Shown piece after piece: positions 43,253 to 53,542 of a stretch of DNA of 64,000 nt. The position numbers and the translations under genes were made by a program. The notes under the pieces are model-generated. The model searched no databases. It saw only the letters and a program-made list of their open reading frames with translations, and was not told the DNA's origin. Position 1 is the first letter of the stretch, and each line of letters begins with the position of its first letter. Source of the DNA: Ginsengibacter hankyongi (lineage in GTDB: Bacteria > Bacteroidota > Bacteroidia > Chitinophagales > Chitinophagaceae); the NCBI RefSeq assembly GCF_008710285.1, contig NZ_VYQF01000001.1, positions 124,001 through 188,000 on the forward strand, read 5' to 3'.

Positions 43253-43933
43253 ATGAATAATATAATATTAGAAGCAAGGCACATTAATAAATATTTTCAT
43301 GATCCTGTTACCGTGAAAGTCCTGGACGATATTAATTTTATTATTAGCAAAGAAGAATTCGTTTCAGTTGTAGGGAAATCAGGATGCGGAAAATCAACAC
43401 TGCTATATATCCTTTCTACTATGGACACCGATTTTGAAGGAGATGTACTGATAGATAACGAAAGCCTTGTACATAAAAAAGAAATTGAATTAGCGCGAAT
43501 AAGAAATGAAAAAATTGGCTTCATCTTCCAGTTCCATTACCTGATCAACGAATTTACCGTGCTTAAAAATGTAATGCTGCCCGGATTGAAGCTTGCTCAT
43601 TTTACTGAAAAAGAGATTGAACAACGGGCAATAGAAAAACTTGAAATGCTCGATATAAAAGACCTCGCCTTAAAAATGGCCAACAAACTTTCGGGCGGAG
43701 AAAAACAAAGAGTTGCTATTGCACGTGCACTTATTAATAATCCGGCTATTATAATGGGCGATGAGCCCACCGGTAATCTTGATAAAAAAAACAGGGAAAT
43801 TGTTTTTGACATTTTCAAAAGGCTTGCTAACGATTACCAACAAACGCTTTTAATTGTAACCCACGATTCTACACTTGCAGAAATTTCTAATCGTTCAATT
43901 GAAATGGAGGATGGCAAGATAATCAGGCAATGA
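43253..43933 (+). CDS. ABC transporter ATP-binding protein, LolD/MacB type
   Basis: 226 residues: Walker A GKSGCGKSTLL (41-51), Q-loop FIFQFHYLINEFTV, signature LSGGEKQRVAIARAL, Walker B AIIMGDEPTGNLD and H-switch VTHDST. The FQFHYLINEFT and GNLD wording is typical of LolD/FtsE/MacB. It starts 2 bp after the permease stop. Together with the adaptor it forms a complete exporter with a T-type promoter. Confidence 0.94.
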   Translation: MNNIILEARHINKYFHDPVTVKVLDDINFIISKEEFVSVVGKSGCGKSTLLYILSTMDTDFEGDVLIDNESLVHKKEIELARIRNEKIGFIFQFHYLINEFTVLKNVMLPGLKLAHFTEKEIEQRAIEKLEMLDIKDLALKMANKLSGGEKQRVAIARALINNPAIIMGDEPTGNLDKKNREIVFDIFKRLANDYQQTLLIVTHDSTLAEISNRSIEMEDGKIIRQ

Positions 43934-44027
43934 TTTTTTTATTCTCCGCGGGATAAATTTTTTTAACATGAGGTGCATTTAATATGCGTCAGGTATAAAG
44001 AGGGATGACTACAGTTTCAAATTAACC

Positions 44028-44070
44028 TGACTCTTATCATAGCATAGTTACGACTTCACTAATAACTTTA
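44028..44070 (+). promoter_or_regulatory. T-type (FNR-like) site and -7 box of a lipoprotein gene
   Basis: TGACTCTTATCA at 44028-44039 and TAACTTTA at 44063-44070, 33 bp apart; start codon 20 bases further. Confidence 0.65.
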
Positions 44071-44089
44071 CTTTATAAAATATTAAATT

Positions 44090-44719
44090 ATGAAAACTAC
44101 AATAATTGCAGGTTGGGTAATACTGCTTTTCCTGTTTAGTTGCTCACCTTCATCACGCATTACTCATTCCTGGACATCCAACACTATTGGTGAAAAAAAT
44201 TATAATAAAATAATGGTAGTTGGTTTAATGCCAAATAATGACAGGGAACTCCGTGAAAATATGGAGAATCATTTGGTAGGTGATTTAACGATAAGAGGGT
44301 ATATCGCAATTTCTTCATTAAAAGAATATGGGCCTAAATCATTTGAGAATATGAAAGAAGAAGAGGTGATTGATACATTACATGCAAGTGGCGTGGATGC
44401 TGTAGTTACCATAGTACTACTAGATAAAAACAGGGAACAGTATTACATACCCGGAAGAGTTTACTTTTCTCCCTATTTTATTTATCAGCGCCACTTCTGG
44501 GGATATTATACAACCATTTATAATCGTGTATACTCTCCCGGTTATTACCAGGTAGATACAAAATATTTTTGGGAAAGTAATTTTTACAATCTTGAAACGA
44601 AAGAGCTGCTTTATTCAGTGCAAACTACATCATTTAATCCAGGTAGTACGCAAAGCCTGGCAGATGAATATGGTAAATTGATCGTATCCGATATGGCTAA
44701 GAAAGGAATTATAAAATGA
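44090..44719 (+). CDS. Predicted lipoprotein, conserved hypothetical
   Basis: 209 residues with signal and lipobox LFLFSC. The mature domain starts SRITHSWTSNTIGEKNYNKI, a pattern of lipoproteins in which a WTS/W-x-D entry is followed by VMVVGL-like strand, then DDTLHASGVDAVVTIVLLD, aromatic-rich YFSPYFIYQRHFWGYY, and a C-terminal SLADEYGKLIVSDMAKKG. Similar to DUF4136-type envelope proteins but not clearly one. Own promoter with a T-type site. Confidence 0.7.
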   Translation: MKTTIIAGWVILLFLFSCSPSSRITHSWTSNTIGEKNYNKIMVVGLMPNNDRELRENMENHLVGDLTIRGYIAISSLKEYGPKSFENMKEEEVIDTLHASGVDAVVTIVLLDKNREQYYIPGRVYFSPYFIYQRHFWGYYTTIYNRVYSPGYYQVDTKYFWESNFYNLETKELLYSVQTTSFNPGSTQSLADEYGKLIVSDMAKKGIIK

Positions 44720-44805
44720 AAAAATCTAACCAGTTATTCATTTCATAAACAATAAATATTTGTTCCGCCTTTTACATTTTAGGAGAATGATTAAATATTT
44801 TTTTA

Positions 44806-45192
44806 TTAAATAATTACCTTCCCTTTTAACTGAAAAGAAATAAGTATAACTACAACTCCCATTGCCAGGTAAACAATATGGAGCCATTGATAGGAACGAA
44901 TTATTATCATTTGAGTTATAATCCAACCACAAACCATAACCCCGCCTGCTAACGCCCAGGTATAGCGTTTGGGATCACGTTTCATGTTATAGAAAACGGC
45001 GAGTAAGTTAACAATACCAACAAATATTATTAACAGTATTCCCGGGACCATATAATTTTTAAAGGGAGTTCCTTCTATCAGGCCAGGGGATAAATTCAAG
45101 GCGCTGCCATCAGGGTAACCAATCATCATTAATCCCGACAAAATAGCTGTCACCGAAATAAAAGAAAGCAGGATAAATAGGAATAATTTCAT
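44806..45192 (-). CDS. Four-helix membrane protein, unknown
   Basis: 128 residues with four hydrophobic segments (LFLFILLSFISVTAILSGL, MVPGILLIIFVGIVNLLAVF, WALAGGVMVCGWIITQMIII, LHIVYLAMGVVVILISFQL) and the loop IGYPDGSALNLSPGLIEGTP between the first two. Small conserved inner-membrane protein without known function. Downstream of the PEBP-like gene by 23 bp, so likely an operon. Confidence 0.65.
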   Translation of the reverse strand: MKLFLFILLSFISVTAILSGLMMIGYPDGSALNLSPGLIEGTPFKNYMVPGILLIIFVGIVNLLAVFYNMKRDPKRYTWALAGGVMVCGWIITQMIIIRSYQWLHIVYLAMGVVVILISFQLKGKVII

Positions 45193-45215
45193 CTCATATT
45201 TTTTATAAATAATAA

Positions 45216-45719
45216 TTAATCCGTGACAACATTATTATTAACTGCAGGCTGATTTATTTTTTTATAAAAGCCAACCAGAACACCAAAAGCAATTATATGT
45301 TCACTCATTTCCTTTTCCAATGCCAACTTATCGGCACCCGCAGGCAAATCAAGTAACGCATCTAAAGCATATACTTTGAAAAAATACCTGTGTGCATCAT
45401 AACGTGGGCAAGGCCCGCTATACTCATTTTTATTAAAATCGTTTTTACCGACAATACCATGAACTTCATTTTCTTTAATGTGATGTGTTACAGGAATATT
45501 CCACACTAACCAGTGCGTCCAATTACTTACAACTGTATCAGGATTATTTAAAATAATAGCGAGGCATTTTGCTTCTTCAGGAATGCCTTCTATGTCCAAT
45601 GGCGGGCTTATATTCAACGCATCATCGGTGTATTTTGCAGGAATAACCTCATTTTCATTAAAGGCTTTGCTACTTATTCTAAGTAATTTATAATCCAGTT
45701 CCTTCATTTCATTTTTCAT
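45216..45719 (-). CDS. YbhB/YbcL-type PEBP-like protein
   Basis: 167 residues with the PEBP core: IPAKYTDDALNISPPLDIEG, CLAIILNNPDTVVSNWTHWLVWNIP, ENEVHGIVGKNDFNKNEYSGP-type loop (here GKNDFNKNEYSGPCPRYDAH) and RYFFKVYALDALLDLPAG, ending with a variable tail. YbhB-family members bind anionic ligands; the biological role in bacteria is uncertain. No signal peptide, so cytoplasmic. Confidence 0.88.
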   Translation of the reverse strand: MKNEMKELDYKLLRISSKAFNENEVIPAKYTDDALNISPPLDIEGIPEEAKCLAIILNNPDTVVSNWTHWLVWNIPVTHHIKENEVHGIVGKNDFNKNEYSGPCPRYDAHRYFFKVYALDALLDLPAGADKLALEKEMSEHIIAFGVLVGFYKKINQPAVNNNVVTD

Positions 45720-45749
45720 CTTGTATAATTTTTTACAGGTAATGAAATA

Positions 45750-45932
45750 TTACGGTCCTTCACCCGGCGGCGGAATTTCAACAGGAGGTGTCACAAAAGG
45801 ATCTTCATCCGGAATAATATCCGGCTCCTCTTCAGGAGGTATCGGAACTTCCGGATCCTCAGACGGATATATTTCAGGCTCTTCAGGCCGTGGAAATTCG
45901 ATTGGCTCTATGGGTTGTTTTTTCTTTGGCAT
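45750..45932 (-). CDS. Small acidic proline-rich protein
   Basis: 60 residues: a basic start (MPKKKQPIEP), then almost only P, E, D, I and V, such as FPRPEEPEIYPSEDPEVP and DIIPDEDPFVTPPVE, ending PPPGEGP. Bacteroidota often carry small proteins of this kind with the same IPDEDPF/PPPGEGP ending. It must be intrinsically disordered. Function unknown. The opposite-strand frame here is glycine/serine-rich and is its shadow. Confidence 0.55.
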   Translation of the reverse strand: MPKKKQPIEPIEFPRPEEPEIYPSEDPEVPIPPEEEPDIIPDEDPFVTPPVEIPPPGEGP

Positions 45933-46299
45933 AAATTTTCAAATTGTTTTGAATAACTATTCGTGCATCCATAAAAGAATGGAACGCCTGTTGATTTGCT
46001 TTACGCTTATAACAGTTAGCCAAAGTAAACCTGTTTGTGATTAAAAAACTATGAGGATAATTATGCATTCAAATGATGATCGTCATTAGTAATAGTATTT
46101 ATAAAACAATTCCAGAATAAAGAAACAGATTGCTTATGACTAAAATATCACTTGCAATAATCATGGAGTTAATGGCATCTGAAACTAAAACTATTCATGA
46201 GAAATTATGAAAAACTCTAATGATAAATTCTTGAAAAAATATCGAAGAAGTTCGTGTTAATGAGTTTGTTTAAACCAGGAAAACTATCAGCGTTTTTAC

Positions 46300-46342
46300 T
46301 GACAGCCATCATGTATTCTACCTATTATGTGAAATAATTTTA
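46300..46342 (+). promoter_or_regulatory. T-type (FNR-like) site and -7 box of the T9SS surface protein
   Basis: TGACAGCCATCA at 46300-46311 and TAATTTTA at 46335-46342, 33 bp apart; start codon at 46385. A further dyad, TGATGATCGTCA at 46074-46085, has no box at 33 bp. The rest of the 45933-46384 gap shows nothing. Confidence 0.6.
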
Positions 46343-46384
46343 TGCAATTTTTAAAATTATTTCCTAATAAATAAAATATTAACC

Positions 46385-49300
46385 ATGAAAAAGTTAATGG
46401 CGATGTTGTTAATATTTACAACGATAACAAACACACATTCAGTAGCTCAAACGTGGAATGGTTCTGTAAATAATGATTGGAATACTGCAGGCAACTGGAC
46501 GCCAGGAAATGTCCCCACCTCTTCCAGTAATGTGATTATAAATAATGCTTCCACATCTTATCAACCTGCACTGGCAGGTAATGTAAATATTGCATCACTG
46601 ACTATGTCGGCGGGTATTTTAAATCTGAATAATTTTACGATCACCTGCTCCGGAAATGCAGTATTCACAGGAGATAGCGTGCTAAATGGAAAAGTTATAG
46701 CCAACACTTTCGATAATGTCGCTAATATGCATATAGGAGGTAAATTCATCCTGGAAAAGACAGGGCCATCCAATGAATTTTGGAGTGGTAACAATAAATT
46801 TTATGGAGATAGCCTTATCATTATTTGGCGCCAGGGTTCGTTGCATTTAGAGAATGCTGCCTCCTCTCCTGATAGTATTTTTGGTAATTTAAAGGTTCAG
46901 GTGGCTGATGATTATTCAGTCTATTTTTCACAGGGTTCTCGACTTTATGTTCAAAACAATTTAATACTTGATAATATCGGTAATGGAACTTTTTTTCTGA
47001 ATGGTGCAAACAATGTTATGATTGGCGGCAACCTGGTAGGGCAAAATTTTTCAAGTTCAACTCCTAACTTCCTTTTAGAAAAAATAACAACGTTGGGTAA
47101 TAATGCAAACGGGCCTTTTTTTAGTCATACCGCTTCAATAAATAACTGCAATTTCAACGGTAATTTCACGCTGGTAGCAGATTCTAACGTTGCAATGAAT
47201 ATTACCAATTCATCTTTTCTGGGAGCTGATAATTTATTCCAGGCTGGGATCACAGAAACACAAAGCAACAGGTTTGGGCATGCTAGTTCGGGAACAACCA
47301 TATTGAGATCTGTTTTAAATTCCGGAAGTAATTACATGCGGGATGGTAACAATAAATTTTTTAATAATGCTCAATGGGAAACTTATGCGGCATATCCAAA
47401 CAATGTTACCATTCAGCAAAACTTTTTCGGGGTAGATAGTTGTTGGGGGAATATGAATTTTATTTTAATGGGGAATTCTTCTCTTACAACCAATGGTAGT
47501 GGTTATAATTATGTAGCAGGTAACCTGACAATTGATGGGCAAGGCGCAAGGAAAGGGGTGCTGTTTACCGGTGGCGTCGGCAACAGTTTTACTATTGGTG
47601 GGAATTTTACAGTAAAAAATTTTATGCCTAACTCGCTACCCTCAGTTGGAAACACTAATGTTTACCTGCGAAATGTATATGTAAATGGCTCTGATACCTG
47701 CGGGAACATTCTATTGTACTACCGGAGACATTAATAATTGCAGCTTCAATGGCAATTTTAAATTGATCGCTGATTCATCGCAGGCCTATTTTATATCCAA
47801 CTCATCGTTTTTGGGAGCTGATAATTTATTCCAGGCGGGGAATTACACAGGCACAGAATGACAAGTTTGGACATATTGGGCCTGGGATGACTATTTTAAG
47901 ATCTGCATTAAGCTCCGGTAGTAATTTCATGAGGGATGGCAACAATAAATTTTACTCCAATGTTCAGTGGGAGACTTATGCGCTATATCCGGCTGGCGTT
48001 ACCATTCAGCAAAACTATTTTGGTGTGGATACCTGTTTAGGTAATATGAGTTTTATCTTAAAAGGAAACGCTGCTCTTACAACTAACGGCAACGGTAATA
48101 ATTATGTTGCAGGTAATGTGATTATTGATGGCCAGGGTGCCAGGAAATGGGTCGAATTTACAGGCGGTACAGGCAATAACTTTTATGTTGGCGGAAATTT
48201 CACAGTCAAAAATTTTACTCCTTTTGCTGAAACAGGAGTGGGCAATACAAATGTTCATCTCCGCAATTTATTTATAACCGGCACAGACACAGTTGGAACA
48301 TTCTATTGCACTACAGGTGATGTTTCTAATTCCAGTTTCAATGGCAATTTTAAATTGATCGCAGATTCGAACCAGACTTATGCATTGAATTATTCTTCTT
48401 TCCTGGGAGCGAACAATCTTTTCCAATCGGGTAACCTGGAATTTCATGATAATAAATTCGGACAAAATGGAATAGGTTCTACGATCCTCAGAACTTCATA
48501 TAACGAGGGTGGAAGTTTCTTGATGAGAGATGGCCTCAATAAATTCTTTGGAAATGTTCAATGGGAAACTTATGCACTGTACCCGGGTAGCACTACAATT
48601 CAGCAAAACTATTATGGTGCAGATAGCTGTTCGGGCAATATGAGTTTTATTTTGAAAGGAAATTCTTACCTGACAACAAATGGCAACGGCAATAATTATG
48701 TAGCAGGTAATGTGGTCATAGATGGGCAGGGAGCCAGGAAATGGGTTCAGTTTACAGGCGGCGCCGGCAACACTTTTAATGTTGGGGGGAATTTCACAGT
48801 GAAAAATTTTTCTCCAGCTGCTGAATCAGGAGTGGGGCATACCAATGTTTATCTCCGGAATTTATTTGTAGCCGGCACTGACACTGTTGGAACATTTTAT
48901 TGCATTACCGGTGATATTAATAACAGTATTTTTCATGGCAATTTTAAATTGATAGCCGATTCTATTTACATATTTGCACTGGCGAATTCTTCTTTTTTGG
49001 GTGCTGACAATTATTTCCAAAGTGGTAGCCTTGATGTCCAAAATAATAAGATGGGTCAAACCAACCTTGGAACCACGATTTTGAAAACTGCGCAGAATGG
49101 GGGCGGATTGATCTATATGCGGGACGGTAACAATAAATTTTTTGGTGATGTACAATGGTTGGCAATTGCACCACCAACAGGTTCCACCTACTTCCAGCAA
49201 ACTTTTTATGGCCCCGATAGCTGTCTTGGCAATTTAACTGTCAGTGCTGAAGGCGCTGCCAGTGTCAATTTTGCTGGCAACAATTTGTATATCGGGAAAG

Positions 49301-50546
49301 GATTGTCTCTTCAAAATAATGGAAGCGGAACCATTGTTCATGATAACGGAAGCTCGGCCATTTATTTTATTGGTGCAGATACTGCCAACTATTCTTATAG
49401 TGGAAGTGGCGCAGTTCCATCTTTAAGGAACATTGGAATAAGTCGTCAAGGCGGTTTAAGATTACTGTCTCCTTTAACTTGTTCGGGCCTGATCTTAACA
49501 AGAGGAATAATTTTATCATCATCATCAAATCCAATGCAGCTAACAAATGGAGCAGTTGTTACCGGAGGCGGGGACAGCAGCTATGTGGATGGTGCATTAG
49601 TTAAAACAGGTAACACCGCATTCACTTTCCCATTGGGGGAAAATAATGTCTATGCCCCCATTAGCATCACCGCACCAGCATTATCCACCGATGTTTTCAA
49701 GGCACAGTACTTTAAAACAAATCCAGGAATAGTTTATGATTCTACACAACACGATGCTTCATTAAATCATATCAGCAGAAGTGAGTACTGGCTTTTGGAC
49801 AGGACTAACGGAACATCCACACCAAAAGTAACATTAAGCTGGAATGCCAACAGAAGTGGCCCGGTGGATATGATGAATGACTTAAGAATTGCCCGTTGGG
49901 ATGGAACTGCATGGAAAGATGAAGGCAACGGAAATATTTCAGGAACGAATGATGAAGGAACTATTCAATCATTAAACAACATTAGCAATTTTAGTCCATT
50001 ACAATAGCATCAAGCTCTGTTAATAATGCACTTCCTGTAACCTTTTTATTATTTAATGTAACACCTCTTGTCAACCATGCAATATTACCGCAATGGAAAA
50101 CCGCAGTGGAAATAAACAATGCAAATTATGAAGTTGAAAGAAGTACAGACGGAAGGAACTGGATAAAAATTGCTACCGTATTGCCAGTGCCATCACATGA
50201 ATACGACTATACTGACAATGCGGTTGCTGCGGGACTATATTATTATCGTATTAAGCAGGTTGATACTAACGGAAGCTACAACTACAGCATAATACGGGTA
50301 ATAAAATTAAATGGAGATACCAGGTTATCAATATGGCCTAACCCTGTTACGAATATTTTATTCGTTCAAAGTAATTTTACCAAAGGCAGGTTCGAAATAA
50401 CAGATGCAAGTGGAAAAATTATCAAGAAAGAAATTATAAACAATACTCTTACAACCGTTCCATTGCAGCATTTGGCAAAAGGTATTTACACAATAAGACT
50501 ATATTATAACGGAGGAATGTTTGTAGAAAAATTTATTAAGCAATAA
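46385..50546 (+). pseudogene. Large T9SS-secreted repeat protein, broken by three frameshifts
   Basis: A signal peptide (KLMAMLLIFTTITNTHSVAQ) and WNGSVNNDWNTAGNWTPGNVP, a cell-surface opening common in Bacteroidota adhesins, start the gene at 46385. Three one-base shifts break it: an extra base near 47696 (expected D-T-A-G-T-F), an extra A near 47843 (expected QAGITQAQ), and a lost base near 50000 (expected SPFTIASS). Repaired, it is about 1387 residues: repeats, a C-terminal region NFSPFTIASSS... LPVTFLLF, a fibronectin-like stretch (VEINNANYEVERSTDGRNW) and the type A sorting domain SIWPNPVTNILFVQS with FEITDASGKI and KGIYTIRLYYNGG. It would be exported by T9SS to the surface. None of the breaks is in a long homopolymer. 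Confidence 0.8.
47153..49130 (+). repeat. Four ~591-bp (197-residue) tandem coding repeats
   Basis: The block beginning with the codons for FNGNF (FHGNF in the last) starts at 47153, 47745, 48337 and 48931, giving periods of 592, 592 and 594; one base of each of the first two is the frameshift insertion. Each unit contains NSSFLGADN-FQ, MRDGNNKF, WETYALYP, LTTNG-G-NYVAGN, IDGQGARK and G-NTNVYLRNL. The last unit is cut short. Probably a surface beta-structure repeat. Confidence 0.85.
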
Positions 50547-50737
50547 AAATTATTGAAAGAAATTTTTTAGAATAATTGGGAAAGATGCATTTAAGAGATT
50601 GAAATACGAATCAATAGAAACAACACTGATGAAATTTGGGAGATCTTCTATTAAATAATGGATCTCAACCATATTCTTTCCTTAGTCTTCAGAGTGTTAC
50701 TCTTCTGCAAAAATTTTACTCCCGGATATTTATTTGA

Positions 50738-52084
50738 TTAAACGCCAAACGGAAAGGTTTCCGGAACTTGTTTACCATCAGGTTTAATATGCAACGGATG
50801 TAAAGCTTTTGTCTCATCCAGGTAAATGAATGCATCGTAGCGCATCGGTAAAATAGTGGGCACATAATTCCCGTATTCTTCATATTTGGAATTATATACA
50901 ACGCCAACAGCACGGTGACCAATATGACTTTCCATCAACATATCATTATTAGTAAAATCATCCATTAGTAATAATTTATTTTCTTTCCCTGCGCTATGCA
51001 ACAAGTACTCCCAACTTCCTTTCGTGGCCTCGGGTAGTTGCATTACACGCATCTCTGCACCCCAGCTGTGGCCGGCCATTACTGTTCCTTTATAAGAACC
51101 AAAACCAACCAGCGCAACTCCTTTATCATGATGCTGCATCCTTGCGAGCTCACCAATATTAAACATGCCTTCATCTGCCATGTCAGTTGCTCTCGCATCG
51201 CCAATATGGGTGTTATGCGCCCACACAATTATTTTAGAATTATCGCCATGAAATTGTAATAAACGCTCCAAAGTATCGGCCATATGCCTGTCACGCACGT
51301 TCCAGCTATGAGGACCGCCTTTAATCATCGCACGATAATATTTTTCGGCATTTACTGTAACCAACGCATTTTGTTCTGCACTAAAAACATTTTCATGATC
51401 GGTGTTGTAAGTTGGTAATTTTTGTCGAATCTCTTTTAATAAATGCACTACTTCAGTCTCGCATATTTCCGGAACAAATTGTGACGCTCTTGCATAAGAA
51501 CTTCCCTCGTCTTTGCGATAAGGCTCAAAGCATTGATAGGCTTCCTCTGCTACTTTTAATGCTGAAGGATCTGTTTTTTTTAAGTACTGCATTATGCTGT
51601 CCATACTTTCCCAAAGGCTATATACATCCAGCCCATAAAAGCCTGCTTTTTTATTTGCCCCCAGTCCTGTATTATGTTGCTTGAGCCAATCGGCCAGCGC
51701 TACAATTTCCCAGTTGGCCCACATCCACGTAGGCCAACGATTAAAAGCATGCAATACTTTAAATGCGCTTTTGTTAGCAGCATCATAATCTTTTACAAAC
51801 CGGTTTAGCCGGTAACAATCAGGCCAGTCCCCTTCCACCGCAATAAAGTTGAAGCCTTTTTCTTCAATCAAGCGTTTTGAGATATGAGCCCTCCAGGTAT
51901 AATATTCATGTGTACCGTGGCTGGCTTCGCCCAACATAACAATTCTTGCATCGCCGACCCTATCGAACAAGGGTTGCAGATCGGCTTTGCTCTGTAAAGG
52001 ATAAGCCCATTGTTTAATAGCACTAACAGCTTCGCTTTCGTTTGCGATGGTGTCTTTGGTAAATTGGCGTCGCATCGTTTTCAT
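50738..52084 (-). CDS. Erythromycin esterase-like protein
   Basis: 448 residues with the family blocks RIVMLGEASHGTHEYYTWRA, FIAVEGDWPDCYRLNRFV, NRWPTWMWANWEIVALADWL, GFYGLDVYSLWESMDSI, RDRHMADTLERLL, KIIVWAHNTHIGDARATDM and GHSWGAEMRVMQLP. The conserved Glu/His set is that of EreA-like hydrolases, but non-resistance members are common and linked with phosphoribosyltransferases, as in mycobacterial Rv2030c. A phosphoribosyltransferase gene lies 1.5 kb away. Divergent from DUF892; a T-type site in between. Confidence 0.9.
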   Translation of the reverse strand: MKTMRRQFTKDTIANESEAVSAIKQWAYPLQSKADLQPLFDRVGDARIVMLGEASHGTHEYYTWRAHISKRLIEEKGFNFIAVEGDWPDCYRLNRFVKDYDAANKSAFKVLHAFNRWPTWMWANWEIVALADWLKQHNTGLGANKKAGFYGLDVYSLWESMDSIMQYLKKTDPSALKVAEEAYQCFEPYRKDEGSSYARASQFVPEICETEVVHLLKEIRQKLPTYNTDHENVFSAEQNALVTVNAEKYYRAMIKGGPHSWNVRDRHMADTLERLLQFHGDNSKIIVWAHNTHIGDARATDMADEGMFNIGELARMQHHDKGVALVGFGSYKGTVMAGHSWGAEMRVMQLPEATKGSWEYLLHSAGKENKLLLMDDFTNNDMLMESHIGHRAVGVVYNSKYEEYGNYVPTILPMRYDAFIYLDETKALHPLHIKPDGKQVPETFPFGV

Positions 52085-52213
52085 TTTAAATTGTTATCGT
52101 TGTTGTATTAATCTATTTATATAAATAATCCGTCTACGTTCTTTCCAAAAAGTATCTACTACAAAATAAACTTCTTTTCAACCGAAACAAATGAGGAGGA
52201 TTATATCTTCAAA

Positions 52214-52256
52214 TGATGATGATCATTTCTCTTGAAAGCCCGAACGCATAATTTTG
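52214..52256 (+). promoter_or_regulatory. T-type (FNR-like) site and -7 box of the DUF892 gene
   Basis: TGATGATGATCA at 52214-52225 and a perfect TAATTTTG at 52249-52256, 33 bp apart. The box lies inside the longer reading frame from 52232, so the ATG at 52277 must be the real start. Confidence 0.7.
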
Positions 52257-52276
52257 AAAAAATTAAAACAAACATC

Positions 52277-52801
52277 ATGCAAAACAATACAAAATCCATT
52301 TTTACATTGCGAAGTCTTATGGATGAGGATGCCCGTAAATTTATCATTGGCGAAGTACAGCTAAAAAATATTTTGCCGGAGTGGATAGCTAAAGCCGGAT
52401 CACTAAAGCTAAAAACTGTATTGGAAAAATACCTTCATTATGTTGAACAACATGTTCAGGAGATGGAAGGGTTTTTTGAAGCAGAAAATATTATCTCATT
52501 AAGCCTTAATAACAGGATAATGCATTCCTTTATAGAAGAGGCGAAAGAAAAATTAAGCGCCTGCGCTGATAGTGAAGTAACAGATGCATGTCTCCTGGCT
52601 TCGGTTCAAGCTATAAACCATTTTAAAATAAGTTCCTATGGCACTGCAGCTGCGTTCGCTAATGCATTAGGCCTCGAAAAACCGGCAACTATTTTTCATG
52701 AGGCAGAAATTAGCGAAAAACAAATTGATGACAGGCTCTCTCAATTAGCCGAACATGAAATAAACGTGAGGGCTAAAGCACCCATTGTGATACAACGATA
52801 A
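52277..52801 (+). CDS. DUF892 (YciE/YciF-like) ferritin-fold protein
   Basis: 174 residues from the ATG at 52277. Helices with FIIGEVQLKNILPEWIAKAG, YLHYVEQHVQEMEGFFEAEN, ACLLASVQAINHFKISSYGT and ATIFHEAEISEKQIDDRLSQL match DUF892, a ferritin-like helical bundle induced under stress. Cytoplasmic. Followed 10 bp later by an alpha/beta hydrolase gene. Confidence 0.88.
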   Translation: MQNNTKSIFTLRSLMDEDARKFIIGEVQLKNILPEWIAKAGSLKLKTVLEKYLHYVEQHVQEMEGFFEAENIISLSLNNRIMHSFIEEAKEKLSACADSEVTDACLLASVQAINHFKISSYGTAAAFANALGLEKPATIFHEAEISEKQIDDRLSQLAEHEINVRAKAPIVIQR

Positions 52802-52811
52802 AAATGGCATT

Positions 52812-53465
52812 ATGAATTATAGGTTTAATAGCGAAGTGAGTATTACCTCCAATGACAATGTAATCCTACAGGGGTTATTAACCATACCTGAAAAAGCCCC
52901 GGCCATCATAATTTTTTCACATGGAAGCGGTAGCAGCAGGTTTAGCAAAAGAAACCGCCTGGTAGCGGAATACCTGAATGGAAAAAATTTTGGAACATTA
53001 TTATTTGACCTGTTAACAACAGAAGAAGACAAGTTTTATGATTACCGGTTTAATATTGAGCTGTTAACGAAGAGATTAGCCAGTGCGACTGGGTGGCTGG
53101 AAAAATTCCCATCTGCTAAAGATTGTCGCATTGGCTACTTTGGAGCCAGCACTGGTGCTGCATCTGCATTAGCTGCTGCGGCTAATTTACCTCAGATAGG
53201 TGCAGTTGTTTCAAGAGGCGGGCGACCGGATTTAGCGATGGACAATTTACTGAGAGTTGAAGCGCCGGTTTTGTTAATTGTTGGTAGCCTTGATACTGAA
53301 GTGCTGGAATTAAATAAGGATGCATATCGAAAATTACATTGCGAAAAAAAACTGGAAGTAGTGGATGGAGCAACTCATTTGTTTGAAGAACCCGGCACGA
53401 TGGATAAGGTATCCAAACTCGCGGCTGCGTGGTTTCAAAAATATTTACAGCCTGTAAAAGTATAG
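52812..53465 (+). CDS. Alpha/beta hydrolase (dienelactone hydrolase-like)
   Basis: 217 residues: AIIIFSHGSGSSRFSKRN (oxyanion region), nucleophile elbow YFGASTGAASAL with the catalytic serine in GxSxG, aspartate in VGSLDTEV and histidine in VDGATHLFEEPG. Resembles the hydrolase that in other bacteria is fused to or paired with a phosphoribosyltransferase (as in mycobacterial Rv0571c); here the phosphoribosyltransferase gene follows 77 bp later. Likely co-transcribed from the DUF892 promoter. Confidence 0.88.
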   Translation: MNYRFNSEVSITSNDNVILQGLLTIPEKAPAIIIFSHGSGSSRFSKRNRLVAEYLNGKNFGTLLFDLLTTEEDKFYDYRFNIELLTKRLASATGWLEKFPSAKDCRIGYFGASTGAASALAAAANLPQIGAVVSRGGRPDLAMDNLLRVEAPVLLIVGSLDTEVLELNKDAYRKLHCEKKLEVVDGATHLFEEPGTMDKVSKLAAAWFQKYLQPVKV

Positions 53466-53542
53466 AGCTTACGCAAATAACGCATTGGAGATTTTTTGGA
53501 AAGTCTAATCATCGGCAAAATAAAAAAGAATAAACTTAATAT

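Noticed and set aside
45721-46044. A Gly/Ser-rich plus-strand frame
   Set aside because: It is the antisense of the acidic proline-rich protein and of noncoding DNA.
46074-46085. TGATGATCGTCA as a T-type activator site
   Set aside because: Same reason: no phased -7 box on either strand.
47690-47850. Programmed frameshifting in the T9SS gene
   Set aside because: The two shifts do not occur at slippery heptamers and restore only the third frame; decay or sequence error is simpler.
47153-49130. A CRISPR-like or satellite repeat
   Set aside because: Units are about 591 bp, coding and imperfect, without spacers; they are protein repeats.
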